57,244 nucleotides of DNA. Origin: Guillardia theta CCMP2712. Lineage: Eukaryota; Cryptophyceae; Pyrenomonadales; Geminigeraceae. The stretch is taken from assembly GCF_000315625.1 (NCBI RefSeq), contig NW_005434653.1, forward strand, positions 787,433 through 844,676. The letters run 5' to 3'. The stretch's first letter is position 1; every line of letters begins with the position of its first letter. Under the pieces are notes generated by a model. That model was not told the DNA's origin. It worked only from the letters and a program-made list of their open reading frames with translations, and did not search any database. Position numbers and translations under genes: made by a program. This document shows positions 32,612 to 44,200 of this stretch, one piece after another.

Positions 32612-35600
32612 GCATGTCTGTTTGGCAACGTTGTCTCCTCATAGGCTTGGCACTTTCTTCACTCATCTCAACGCGAGCGCTTGACATTGCATCCGTGGAT
32701 ATCTCATGGAGTACCTGCAACTCTGGATTCTATGACCCCGCCTTCCCGCAAGTGTGTCAACAAGATCGATACAATCCTTTACATGTTGCGGTACGCCATG
32801 GCTGCGTCTCAAGCTTGTATGACATGTGTTGATAGGTCACGGTCTCGACCGTATGGTGGAACATGTACCTGAAGGCTAGTCAAGGTCGCACGGAGCTGCA
32901 GTCACAGGGGCCAGGGCGATATCTCCCACAGAACCAATCCTTGTTCCTCCGCAGCATGTTCGACGCGTTCAAGCAGGAGATTGGCTGGAGGCATGTCGAC
33001 GGGCAGATGGAGCTGGTGCCCTACGAGTATCTAGGGCAGCAGGAGGGAGAAGGCTACAACTTCCATGTGGACCATGTTCAGCGAGACGCTTCCGGCATTC
33101 TACACCATGTGGCCTCGCACTTCACTTTCTCCTTCATGGCTCCAAGCTCAGGAGACTACGAGCTGGTATTTCAAGGATGCTGTCGCTGGCCTGAGCTTGC
33201 AAATATTCCCAGAGTTCTTTTCCCCCAGCAGGTTCCTTGGCAGGTTCGCGCAAGAGCAATGCTCTCGAGCATGACCCCCGTCCCCGTCATGTCGCCAAGA
33301 GCGTCAGTCCCGATCATTCAGATGCGGTTGAGATCAGGAGGTACCCGAGCCTTCATGTTTCGATCAAAATCCGGTCTTGTTCACGTGCCAATCATTTGCG
33401 TACCTTGACGACTTAAACCAGGCTCAACTCTTAAATCTGTGCTGAGCGATGCTGACGTCAGCGGAAAATACGTCGAGTTGCCATTGAAGCTGCATATCGA
33501 TTCCACTATTACAATCAGGAAGGCGGGCAGCTATTCTGCATTTGTCCGTGAAGATGGAATGTTCTCTATTCTCTGGCTGGAATCCTCTAGTGATAGATTC
33601 TTGCTTCCTTACAACGGTACATCCCTCTCCCGCGCTTCCCCTGCCCACTGAATCTCCTCGACAGGTGCTTGGGCGACTGGCGCGTGTTGGGTGGTCGCAC
33701 GTGGAAATGCGTCGAATTTCATCGACCGCATGCCGTCATACCAGCAGAACTATCCTCACGTCGAGGGTATCGGTGGCGTCTGGGATTCGAGCTATGGCGA
33801 CTTGCGGTACTTGGGCCCGTCATGGCGGCCAGAAGCAGTTTCCCTTGCGCACAGCGGAGCGATGTGCCACGTGCAATACGACAACGCGTTTCAAGTCGAT
33901 GCGTACATTCCCTTCAATAAGTTTGCGGGTGACCTGAGCTTTCATCTGGTGGACGCAAGCTCCTTGGGCTCCTTGTACCCCTACCAGGTCTGCCACCCCT
34001 GTCCCTGCTGGCCCTTTGACTCTCACACTAGCAATTCGCCCAATTCCCGCTGAGCCAAGTGTCCGGGTTGTACCTGGACCCTGCGGTCGGAGTCCTCTAT
34101 GTCCCTCCCTCGGCCTTGCAGCTGTGCACAAGCGCGAGCGAACTTGAGCAAGCGAAAGGAGCGTTTCTCTCCTGGCTGCCTCCATGCGCCTTCACCGTCG
34201 GGGTAGAAGTTCGCAGGTGAGGAGAGACTCAGGCTCTTTTGCTCTGACTGGCTCAATTTGTCGGTGCCTCGACAGCTCCATGGGCTCTACTCCTGTTGAG
34301 ATTTTTGTGGAGGTTGTACAGGAGGTGAACTATGTTTCACCGCAGCTGGACATGCTGGTCGGATCCAGGTGACAACGATAGCTCTGGAGCAGGTCTGTGA
34401 CCTGTTGATCCACTCAGCTCTGCCTGGAACCTCCACTCGAGTCCCTCAAACCCCTACAAGCTCAACTGCCTCGACCAGGTCAGCGTCACGTTCAAAGTAG
34501 GAATGCCGCTGGCCTCCGCTCTCACGGCCTCGTCGCTGCCTGTCAAGATGGATGTGTACCTCACATCATGGAACCCGAGGTGACCTGTCCCTTTCTCTCT
34601 CCCTCCTCCCTCCTTTCTCCTCCCTCCCTCCCTCCCTCCCTCCTCCCTCTTCCTTTTCCGTCTCCTTTTGAAGTTTAAATCTGCTTTACACCACACATGT
34701 TTTACCTTTTGTCCCCAATACCCCGTCTTGTGTCGACCTCTTCTTCCTTTTCTTTGTCGCTGACATTGCTTCTTCAGCTTTGCCATAAACCTGCTTGACC
34801 CGACTGTTGTGCGCAATCAAGACCTTCTGAACGGCAACGGGCAGGCTGTCTTGACGCTCACGCCCATTTGCTCCAAGGTTCTGGACCAGCAGTCTGCCAT
34901 GCTCTGCGCGCAGGTTTTTCTGTCGGTCAACAGCACAGCTTGTCAAATTGAAGGAGCGACCGAGGGACGTTGCTTGGCTACTTCTCTTCCTACCTCCTGC
35001 CTCTTTCTCACAGTCGTCAACGCTACTGCCGTCCTGCACCCTCTTGCTGCTCCGGCGCCTCCTCCACCTCCTCCGCCTCCTCCTCCTGTGCAGAACGCGA
35101 TCAAGCTGGTGGATTTCAACCCGGTGGCTCCGGCTCCCTTCGACTACATCCATGTCCTCAACGTTGCCGGGCTAGCGCAGCTGAATCGACGAGTGAAAGA
35201 GTCATTCCTCGTTGCTTTCTCCTCCTCAGCCTGACCTGATTCTAGGGGCTTCGTCTACCTCCAGTTCACACAGGATGTTGACACGCTTGACTTTGGTATC
35301 GCCAAGAAGAAGTTCAACCCGGCCTACTCGTGCCTGTGTGCTGGTGCCCGCGATCTTGTGCTGCAAAGGTGACAAGCTTCTCCGATGCTTCTTGCATCCT
35401 CCACAATTATCATCCCCCCACACGCCCCTCCTCCCCTCCACCCTTTTCCTTCGTTGCTCGCTCGGGCTTCCCATCGCTGTCCTTACTCACGTTCCCAGGA
35501 CGCTCATCGACAAGTGGAATCAGGATTACAACTCGCTGGATTCCCCGTACAGGTGAGCAGAGGGCGGAGGAGGCGCGAGGAGGCACCGACGCTTGTCCTA

Positions 35601-35899
35601 GGGGCGTCCATACCAACTTGGGCTACACGGACCTCATGAAGTCGGTGAGCTATCAGGGGACAAACTACCAGTGGAACTGCGTCAAGGTCTTTCCTCCTCC
35701 TAATTCTGCTCCTCCTTTCTATTGCCAGCCCCCTCACCTCCTCGTCCTCTTCCTCCCCTACTTCTCCTGACACGCCCACCAGCCCCTGGAGTACAGCTCG
35801 CCGCTGGTGTGGAACCTGCAGGACGCGAGCCAGAACCAGTACAAGCTGTTTGACTGCGTGCTCTGCTGGAAGGACGCGTCTCAGTCGCTCGGGTGCTGA
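32612..35899 (+). CDS. Large secreted/cell-surface protein of unknown family, many exons
   Basis: ATG 32612 begins a signal peptide (LLIGLALSSLISTRA). Exons then give FHVDHVQRDASG, HFTFSFMAPSSGDYELVF and QGCCRWPELANI (about 33060-33210). The pattern of a strand ending in a Cys-Cys-Arg core followed by N/D turns resembles modules in large bacterial and algal surface proteins, though I cannot name it. Later exons carry SGKYVELPLKLHIDSTITIR, GNASNFIDRMPSYQQNYPHV, LYLDPAVGVLYVPPSALQLC, TPVEIFVEVVQEVNYVSPQ, SVTFKVGMPLASAL, FAINLLDPTVVRNQDLL and a Pro run (AP then ten P) at about 35060-35090. The end carries VYLQFTQDVDTLDFG, WNLQDASQNQYKLF and DCVLCWKDASQSLGC, with stop at 35897-35899. Many paired Cys and N-x-S/T sites fit an extracellular protein. 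No transmembrane tail is seen. Several splice sites are approximate. Confidence 0.6.
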
Positions 35900-36208
35900 T
35901 TACACAGGAGGAGAGCCGCAGGCAAAGGAAAGAAGCGGAGGAACAAAAGGTCGACAAAAGCAGGAGCTTACAGTTGTACATAGTTGATAGATCCGTCAAA
36001 GATGATGATAGTCGGAAATCACCTGATTTCGTGTCAAGTTTCCTTTGTCTCTTCTTCTTTGTCCGTTTTCGTCTTACTACTCCCTCCTACTCCCTCCCTC
36101 TCTTTTCTCCAGGTTTTCCATCATCTTCATCTCACTGCCTTCCCCTCAATGTCGAGCTCGTTTTCTCTCTGCCCTCTTCACCTCTTGATCCTCAATCACG
36201 TCTTCATC

Positions 36209-38352
36209 TTATGCTTCTCTCCTCGCGCCTCTTCTTGGCTTCACCTGCTCTAGCCCCGCCATCGCCTCGTCCACGTCTTCCTCGCTCGTCCCGTACCTCT
36301 CGTACCTGCCGAGACCTTCAGAGCAAAGCAAGTCGGCAGCTAGCTAGACGTAGCGGTAGGGGTAGCAGAAGCGGTAGGGGTAGGGGTTCGCTCACTGGTG
36401 CAGGAACGCTCGTGCTGTTCGCAGCGCCGCGGTCCGCTCGAGCAGCTTATCCAGCAGCTTGGCCTGGGACCTTCACAATCGTGAGCATGACAGGAGGAGC
36501 AGGAGGTCGCTGACTGGCAGTTTGCGAGGATGCAGCTGCTGCGCTCGAGCCCCTTGAACTGCTGGGGGCTGCCGAGCACCTGTCCAACCTCAGCCTCGGT
36601 CGGTGTCCTCTTCCGCCTCCTCCTCCATTGTTACCTGCAGATTGTCACCCCGTTCACTCCAACCGGCATGAAGACAGTCCTTGAACCGCTTCGTCTCTGC
36701 CTCCTGCCTTTGCAAGAGTCAAGAAAGAGCCCACAGTTGACCCTCCTACCATCCTTCTCCTCGCAGAAGCAACATGGCCGCGATGGCTCTGTTGTACGAT
36801 CCCGAGGAGGGCGACATGCTCCAGTCCAGCCCTTCGTCCATGTGCCAGCCCGTTAGCTGCATCTGTGCGATGATGAGCTCGAGCATGGGGGCGAGACGCG
36901 GGACCTGCGCGAGGGGATTGAGGACCGCTTCCCATCGCAGCTACTGCGACGGTCAGCCGCGTCACGACAGCGCCCGTGCGACCTTGGTGAAGGCGAGGGA
37001 TCGCTTGGGGATGTGGGGGAGGCAGCGGAGGGAAAGAAGCTTGTGGAGAGGAGAGGAGCAGAGCGACGAGAGCAACTCCGACATCTTATGCATGCTCAAC
37101 ATTCGGAGGGCACAAGAAGATTCACCTTGATTGCACGCTCAGGCTCTGTCTTCGCGAGCCTTGAGCGGACAGGAAAAAACAGCGACGCGAGCTGATCTGC
37201 CAAGACCTGTAGAAACATTACAAGAACTTTGTGTAATCCTCATCCCCATGCGATTCCCTCCCAGCCCACGCTACATCCTCGTCGTCGTCGCAAACCAACC
37301 TGGTTGAGGTGACTGAGGGATGGCCGAGGAACTCCGAGGAGCTTCGAGCAGATGTCATGCGCCTCGTCTGCCAAGCAATGAGAGGACGAGGAGGACCAGG
37401 ACCAGACGACCGTTATGCAAGCAGAGGATGCCGTCCGAGGAGTCGAGGAGATGTGACAGTGAGAGAGTCGAGTTGTACGCCTGGACCACCACGTCGCCGC
37501 TGCTGTATGGCCAGACGACTGGGAGGCCCTCAGAGTCATCAGCCGCAAGCCTCGGCTGACCTGCATGCAGTTGGAAGCGAGCTGGGTACTCGTCTCTCAG
37601 CAGCTCGGAGCACAAGGAGCCCAACCCTGATCCAGTCCCACCTAGGATCGATAAGAGCGAAGGCCCATGAGTAGAGGACGTAAAGTTACCAGCCAAGCTC
37701 TGCAGGAAGAAGAAAGAGTCCAGACAGTCGCAGTTTTCAACTTCCTTGCGCACACTCTCTAGCACACATTCTCCCATCGCGTCTCCTGCTTCAATTCACC
37801 ACCTTTACAGTTGTCATCATGTCCAAGACCCTGCTGCTTGTAGCCGTACGCCCAGTTGTTTGCCGACCCGCTTGAACCAACTTTGTTCCAAGACTTGACG
37901 ATCGCTTCATCGAGTTCAGGATACAACCAGCTCCTGCCATCCCACAGTACACTCAACTTCCATTCACAAGCAGCTGATAACGAGGTGAAGAAATCATTAC
38001 TTGCTTCTGGCAGGAGCAAGCGACGTTTGGCATATCTGTGCGAAGCTGTTGGCGGCATGGAAGGAGAACAAGGTCTTACCTCGGATACAACCCGAGGCTC
38101 AGCGTCCACCAACACAGCTCGACATCTGCTTCTCTTCCTGTCCCTGCTATCCGCACGTTAACTAGGCAGCAGCGAAATCGACGGACCGTCTAGATATCTC
38201 CCGGAAGAAGTTGGGGTGGGAGATCCAGAGGGGATCAGAGCCCTGGGCTTACTGTCAGCTTCTCTCGTCCTCAAGGAGCCTTCACGCACGTGCTCCTCGC
38301 TCCCTAAAGCCGAAAAGAATTGCTCGCCGAGCTGATTGCCGCATTGACCGAT
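36209..38352 (-). CDS. TUBD1: Delta-tubulin
   Basis: Minus-strand exons read IGQCGNQLGEQFFSALGSE (from 38352), AVLVDAEPRVVSE (about 38120-38080), GSSGSANNWAYGYKQQG (about 37880-37830), RKEVENCDCLDSFFFLQSLA (about 37750-37690), GGTGSGLGSLCSELL (about 37645-37600), WPYSSGDVVVQAYNSTLSLS (about 37500-37440), EAHDICSKLLGVPRPSLSHL (about 37360-37305), VLADQLASLFFPVRSRLAK (about 37190-37130), HKLLSLRCLPHIPKRSLAF, ELIIAQMQLTGWHMDEGLDW, and near the end KLLDKLLERTAALRTARAFL and RYERYGTSEEDVDEAMAGLE, stop 36209-36211. NNWAYGY, the GTGSG tubulin signature, WPYxxGxxxVQxYNS and the LxHL loops match delta- rather than alpha/beta-tubulin. Delta-tubulin is needed for triplet microtubules of basal bodies. The first exon with the initiator Met is not resolved. 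A TAGGGG motif cluster sits in its last intron. Confidence 0.92.
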
Positions 38353-39661
38353 CTATCATGCACATATGTCATACCTCGTGACATGTTTCTATCTTACTCA
38401 TCCTTCATAACTGTGTCTGTGCACTTGACCTTCCTGCTTCTGTCTCCTACCTCCAGCTTCTCCTGCATCCTATCTCTCTCTCCTCCTTCTCCCCTTGGCC
38501 TTCTCCTTACCTGCACTGTGACATGGCTGCCTCCCATTCTGTCGGAACCCGGGTGCCTACCACCCACTCACCGAAGTTAAGGTGCGGCGGCGGCCGGGCC
38601 GGGCCGGGCACACTCCGGGCCGCGCTGTCGGCCTCGGAGTCGGAGTCACGGCGGTCCCATCCGCCGTGACTCGTGAGTCCCGGGCCGGACAATGTGCAGT
38701 GCAAATGAGTCGGCACCCGGTGCATGACTCTGTGACGGTGGCACATCATTGTCGGAGGCCCTGCACCCGCCGCGGGACGGTTGCCACGGTACCGTCATGA
38801 CTTTACTCAACTTTAAGTTACTACTTCGTACCGTAGTACGGTACGGTCCGATCGGATCGGCTTGGGCCCGGCCGCAAGTTCAACGGTCGCCGGATCAGCG
38901 GACTGCCGGGTGACGTCGCAGTATGATGCCAGGCGGAGGCTTTTGAAGTTCATGAGTCACATTGAGCCACTGAGCTCGTGAAAGTTATCAGTCACAGTGG
39001 CAAGTTAAAAAATCAGTTCCGAAGGTTGACATCGAAACTGCCCACGATCGGGTTCGAACTTTGGCGACTAAGCAACAATGGAGATTTGAACTGATCAAAA
39101 AGGTTGGGGTGATATACACCTTGACCAGCCGCCGAGTTAACAGACAGGTAGAAATAGAGTATATATACCCAAAAACAAAATGATGATGGTCACCTTCTGA
39201 AGGGCTTCTAAAAGCTGACGCGTGAGCTGTGACCGCTGAGAAGAATGACGAAGGAGCTGAAGCGGGAGATTAAACCGCACAGGTGCGAGGAAAGAAAGTT
39301 GTATCAATTGTATCAATGCGAACATACGGATAGAGGCAATGTCACAAACAATATAGAGATTCGCAAACATTTCAGAAAAAAATTAGAGGGATCAAAAGAG
39401 AGGCCAAAAAATTTCCGTTCAAATTTTATACTGATGGACTGCTTTTCAGGTGTAACCCGCATCTAGATGCAGTCTTAGCTGGTTTTTTTGCAGGTGATAG
39501 CCTCTGATATGTAAAAATCACCTTATTCTGTCCTCATTCTCTTTCATAGGACCGTCACATATTGCGGTGTGCTCCCTTCCTCTGTCTATTTTCTTTTGAT
39601 CTATCGAACCTTCAGACCCCAATCAAAGTTTTCTTTCAGTGTTTGCGAACTGAACCCGGCA
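38353..39661. other. Intergenic with GC-rich dispersed block at about 38575-38900
   Basis: GGCCGGGCCGGGCCGGGC at 38590-38608, CACGGTACCGTCATGA at about 38786 and GTACGGTACGG at about 38836-38846 mark one of the recurring GC-rich blocks. The missing first exon of delta-tubulin may be in 38353-38560. No other exon is visible before the MsrA gene. Confidence 0.55.
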
Positions 39662-40662
39662 ATGAACCACCAGTACCTCAGACGCCCAAGAAGTAATTGG
39701 TTGCGAGAAGCACATCTTTCTCTCAGAATGCCGTTGTTTTCCTTGACAAATATTCTTGTGCTGTTCATAGTATTGGCGCTTTACAACATTGTCTTCGTTG
39801 AGTGCTTCGCAGTTTCTTGCGTGAATTCACCTTTGTTTGTGAAATGGATTCCACGTCAGAAACGGAATTCAAATAACGCCGGTTCCTCATTGTCTATGTA
39901 CAACATGCCGACTAGATTTTCGTTTCGAAGATGCAGGATTCAAGCTTCGTCTTGGAACATGGAAATCACTCCACAAGCTTCCGAAACTATGTTTGCAACA
40001 GTTGGTGGAGGATGCTTTTGGTGTACAGAGGCTGTTTTCTTACGAGCCAAAGGCGTCATTCGAGTTCGCAGTGGGTATGCTGGAGGGAAAACAAAGAACC
40101 CAAGCTATCGACAAGTTGTATCAGGCAAGACCGGACACGCAGAGGTTGTGCGAATTGAGTATGATCCCACAATGATATCTCTCAGAGATATATTCGATCT
40201 TCACTTGCTTTCACATGACCCCACCCAGAAGGACAGGCAAGGTGCTGATATAGGCTCACAATATAGATCTATTATCTTTTATGAAACCGAGGAAGAAAGG
40301 AATGTTGCACTTGAAGCGATTCAGCAGGCACAGAACAAGTTCAATTCGCAAAAACTCTTCGGTATTTTCCCCCGTCGAGCAGAGATAATGACTGAAGTGA
40401 AGAAACTTGACGAATTCTTCGAAGCAGAAACTTATCATCAAGACTACTACAATAAGAATCCGAACCAACCATACTCTATCATCAATATTGTGCCCAAGCT
40501 CCAATCATTCGAGGTGAGTAAACTTTGTGCCATTCGGAGGCTTTTAAGAAGCATGGCAGGTTCGCCAAGCCCTAGGAAGGCTCGAATCTCGGGATGGAAT
40601 GTGATTTTTCTCTTTTATCTCATCAGTGCAAGAGCAAGATTTGCAAAAATAATATGAAGTGA
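39662..40662 (+). CDS. msrA: Peptide methionine sulfoxide reductase A, likely plastid-targeted
   Basis: Exon 1 is 39662-40513; a 113-nt intron with a GTGAGT donor leads to a 36-nt last exon, 40627-40662. The enzyme core starts near residue 110 with GGGCFWCTEAVF, holding the catalytic Cys of the GCFW motif. It continues with VRSGYAGGKTKNPSYRQVVS, GKTGHAEVVRIEYDP, HDPTQKDRQGADIGSQYRS and YHQDYYNKNP, all MsrA landmarks. MsrA reduces the S-form of methionine sulfoxide using thioredoxin. The last exon adds CKSKIC after the conserved C-terminus, giving two Cys that could act as resolving cysteines. The N-terminus has a hydrophobic segment (NILVLFIVLALYNIVFVEC) followed by FAVS and a basic, Ser/Asn-rich stretch, as in bipartite plastid leaders of red-lineage secondary plastids. 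ATG 39728 is an equally likely start. Confidence 0.9.
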
Positions 40663-40699
40663 CGTACAATAGGCCAAATACATTCACAAATTTTTCAAC

Positions 40700-41238
40700 T
40701 AGGCGTAGAGCCCAGGATATCTTACACTGGCCTGTCCGAATGATGCACCATAACCCAAGCCTGTGAGGAGAATCTTCATGCCATAGTTTCATGGTCAATC
40801 AGTTCACCTCTTTGTCCTGCCATCGCACTCAAAGAACAATCAGGATCATCGTGGGAGGATGTTGGATTCAAATTTGGGTCCCAACCCGGAAGAGGATTCT
40901 GAAAATTCAGTTAAAGTGAAGCACAAAGGAATTTAATCCAGGCTCACGCATATTCCATCAGAGTCCGATAACACTTGTGTTTTCTGAACAAGAATTCGTC
41001 ATTGGAGATGAAGGTAACCTCGAACAGACAAAACAATGAACTTTCTGCTTTGTTAATGATGCCAACAAGCACAAGCATGGATATTCCTTGAAAGAATTCT
41101 TGAGTCTAAGCCCTGGAACTGTGTTCTCCTTCTGATCGCTAAGAGCGCCTGCTGGCTCACCTGCTGCAGATCTTGCCATTGTCTCAACAGTGCGAACATG
41201 ACGCCTCTGAAAGCGAGTTCAACAATTCTTTTTATCAA
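40700..41238 (-). CDS. Exons of an unrecognised minus-strand gene
   Basis: Minus-strand pieces look like spliced coding: MIKRIVELAFRGVMFALLRQ (from 41238), VPGLRLKNSFKEYPCLCLLA with SLTKQKVHCFVCS, EVTFISNDEFLFRKHKCYR with TLMEYA (about 41020-40950), then NPLPGWDPNLNPTSSHDDPD with CSLSAMAGQR (about 40895-40820) and perhaps KILLTGLGYGASFGQAS. Introns of about 50 nt would separate them, like those of neighbouring genes. I do not recognise the product, and the start and stop are uncertain. It is convergent with MsrA. Confidence 0.3.
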
Positions 41239-41240
41239 TA

Positions 41241-44200
41241 TCAGTTTGTACCGATAAATTCAATAACTACATTCAATATAGATTCTTGAGTGAACATCTG
41301 TACCATATGTTACAAAATATAGTTTTATTTCTAATTATCAATTTATAATGAATGTTCCCGAAATAAGCTGCCGTACGGCTGACCCTGACTGACGGATCAT
41401 AATTCCGAAGCCTACCGGGTCCAGTCAGGGTGATAAATGACCTTCGCACCTAGCGAGGCCATTGCCAGTACCAGTGACGAACGTTATTGAATTATTTTTA
41501 ACTTAACTTTGAGTAAACGATTGAATTGACTGGACTCTTGGGGTGCCCGAGGCGAGCTTGTCAGTCCTCCCGAGTCCGAGGCCGCCCGGAGCCCGGCCCG
41601 CCGCCGGAAGGCAGTTTCACATTGAAGTTGAACGCCGCCGGGCCGCTCCGACGAAGTTGCCAGTGCGGATCGTATGCCAGCCGTTTTGTTAGGCTCGGGG
41701 CTTGTCACTGCCTGGGCCGCCCGGCAAAGAACCGGCCCGGCCGCCCCCCCGCGGCCCGCCGCTCAAGCGGCTCTGACCGTGGCCGTCGTGGTCACCGTAC
41801 TAGAATTGCATGAATTTTCAACAGTAACGAAAACAATACCAAGAAAGAAAAAACTCCAGTAAACAATTCAACTAACCAAACGGGAGGATAAGATCAACAT
41901 CATGATTTCAATTGAGCATGTAATCGAGGCTCATAACCGACGGAATACAAGTTTGTTGATCATTTGTTAGACTTGTACTAGTCCAAAGTCACGCAGACAT
42001 CACATCGACCTTAGTTGTAACAAGACAGTTTTTGCTCAAGACCGAGTTTAATGCACACAAAACCAGAATTGACTGGCAGTGAGCCTCGAGCACAGTGAGA
42101 GATAGCCTCGGACGGGTGCCCGTGTATGCCGCGCCTAGGATGTGAACTTCGGAAACCCATGCATCCAGACATGAGAGGACCTTAGCAAGACGGCTAGGAA
42201 AGCCCCCTCTTCGAGTCTGAGTCCGAAGCACTGAATACCAGTTCATCATCATCGGATTGCAGTGCCCTTGGCAATGATAGTTTTCGCTCAGGCCGTCATT
42301 TCCGACGGCCCATGTTACATCGTTCAACGGTTACAAGTAAAAGTTCACGCCGGGTTCGGAATCATTGGAGTACCGTAGTGTTGAAGTTCCCAGTAACCTT
42401 CTCTCCACAGCCTGTGACACAGTGGCAATGACACCCGAAGTAGACAGTGATAGCACCGACTGCAAGTTTCTGTAGCAGTGGTAATAGATATCACGAATGG
42501 CCGCGCAGGAAAGATATCAGGATACAGAGAACAAACGGAGGTGATAAGAGATTGGTATAGATGGTCAAGCTTGTTTACTTCAAGCAATCCGATCTCACAG
42601 AGACCATACACCTCGTTCTCCTTTCCCTGTCCTGCCAATGCGTGCGGCCCTTCTTCCTCTTCCTCGGTCCCTAAAATAGGGACTGCTTGGTCCTAGGAAC
42701 TACGACTACCGGTACTCTACGCTTCTTATCTGCGATATGATTCTTCGACCGGTCCGAGGCCTGGTTCCGTACCTTGAGGGTTCCCTAAGAAAGAGTCATA
42801 GGCTTGACATGACGAGGTCTTCGATTCTCATCCAACGCTCTCTGTGAAGTTGATGTAGCTGCTCCCTTGACCTTGACAGGTCCTGTGTCTCCGTAGGAGC
42901 ATGCTTGGAGGTGGTCTCGTGCATTCCTTGTAAGTCCTCCGCTAAGATGATCATGATAGTACTGTCTTCTTTGATCAGACCCCTTGTTCTCCCATGTCCA
43001 TGACTTCAGGGGTGATGCTTCCAATCTCCCTTTGAGCGTAGCCATATCCTGCCACCGTGACGGTGTCATCTGCTGTCCTGTCGTGGACTGATATAAGCTG
43101 ACTCGCTTATCTCCTGCTGCCATCCACGATTCCTAAGTTCTTGCTGTCTTCTTCATGATTCTCCTACGTCGTCCTTATTGTAGCTGTTGCTGTCCTCTCC
43201 AGGGACGCATTCCGAGGCTCTAAGCATCTGTGCACTTGAGCCACGTCGATTACTTGGCATTGTCTGAGGTGAAGCTTCCTCCTATCAGGTGCTTCAACAC
43301 CCTCCCTTGGCTCTTGTGTGCCGATGCCAGCATTGTTACTTTGCCGCGCCTCCATTGACGGTGTCAGGCTTGTCAAATTTGACTATGCCTTTTCAAACGA
43401 CCTGCTGCGGTTGACTCTTCGCGCGTCGTCGCCGCCGTATTCCCTCCCTTGCCTAGAGTAGGCGGGAGCTGTTGCTTGACAGCAAGTTGGGATCATGCTT
43501 GGTCTCTGGTCGTCTGCCTTGAAGCTGTATGGTCTTGCTCATCAGACCCGATATTCCTCTTTCCATAAGCGATCAGCCTCTTGACTTGACTTTCGCAGTA
43601 GGGCTGTGCATGGTACTGAAAGGTTCTCCTCAGCGCCCATCAGCACTGATGTGCCTGGCGACTTGGGACCTCCTTCATTTCTGCAGCATCATTTCATAAC
43701 TTCGATCGAAGGTATGTCTTCATCGTCTGCTTCTTCGTCTTGCGAAGGCTTGGCGCTTCAAGCTGCCTTTCATTTCTTCAACTCTACTGTAGAGTTGGTT
43801 TGTGTCATCATATCGCCATCGTGAGATCGTGGCATGCAATGAGGCTTCAATGGGACGTCTCCCTTCCTCGGTCTTCACAACCTTCAAGCTTTCATCTGCC
43901 GTGCTCTAGGCTTGCCGCTTCAATCATCGCGGTGCTTGACCAGTGGAATCATGAGGTAATTCCTCTCCTCACTGTTGGCCACGTACAGGCTTTGAGGTTG
44001 GATTGAAAACAGCTCTTGTCACTTTTGACATTCAGAGCGACTTTGATCAGGACTGATCCCTCCATCATCGAGATTTTCTCGCTGTCATGTCACCCCTCAG
44101 CTTCTTTGCCAGCTATCTGGTGGCCTCGTCGTCATCTTGTGCGACTCCTGGCTCTGCTTGGGGGATCCCTGTGACTCGTCCATGTCACATGACATAGGGA

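Noticed and set aside
39040-39090. GGGTTCGAAC resembling a tRNA B box
   Set aside because: No matching A box, anticodon stem or acceptor stem can be folded around it on either strand.
42780-43600. Possible retroelement gag-like remnant
   Set aside because: It is basic and Gln-rich but broken by stops. No zinc knuckle, protease, reverse transcriptase or LTR is visible.
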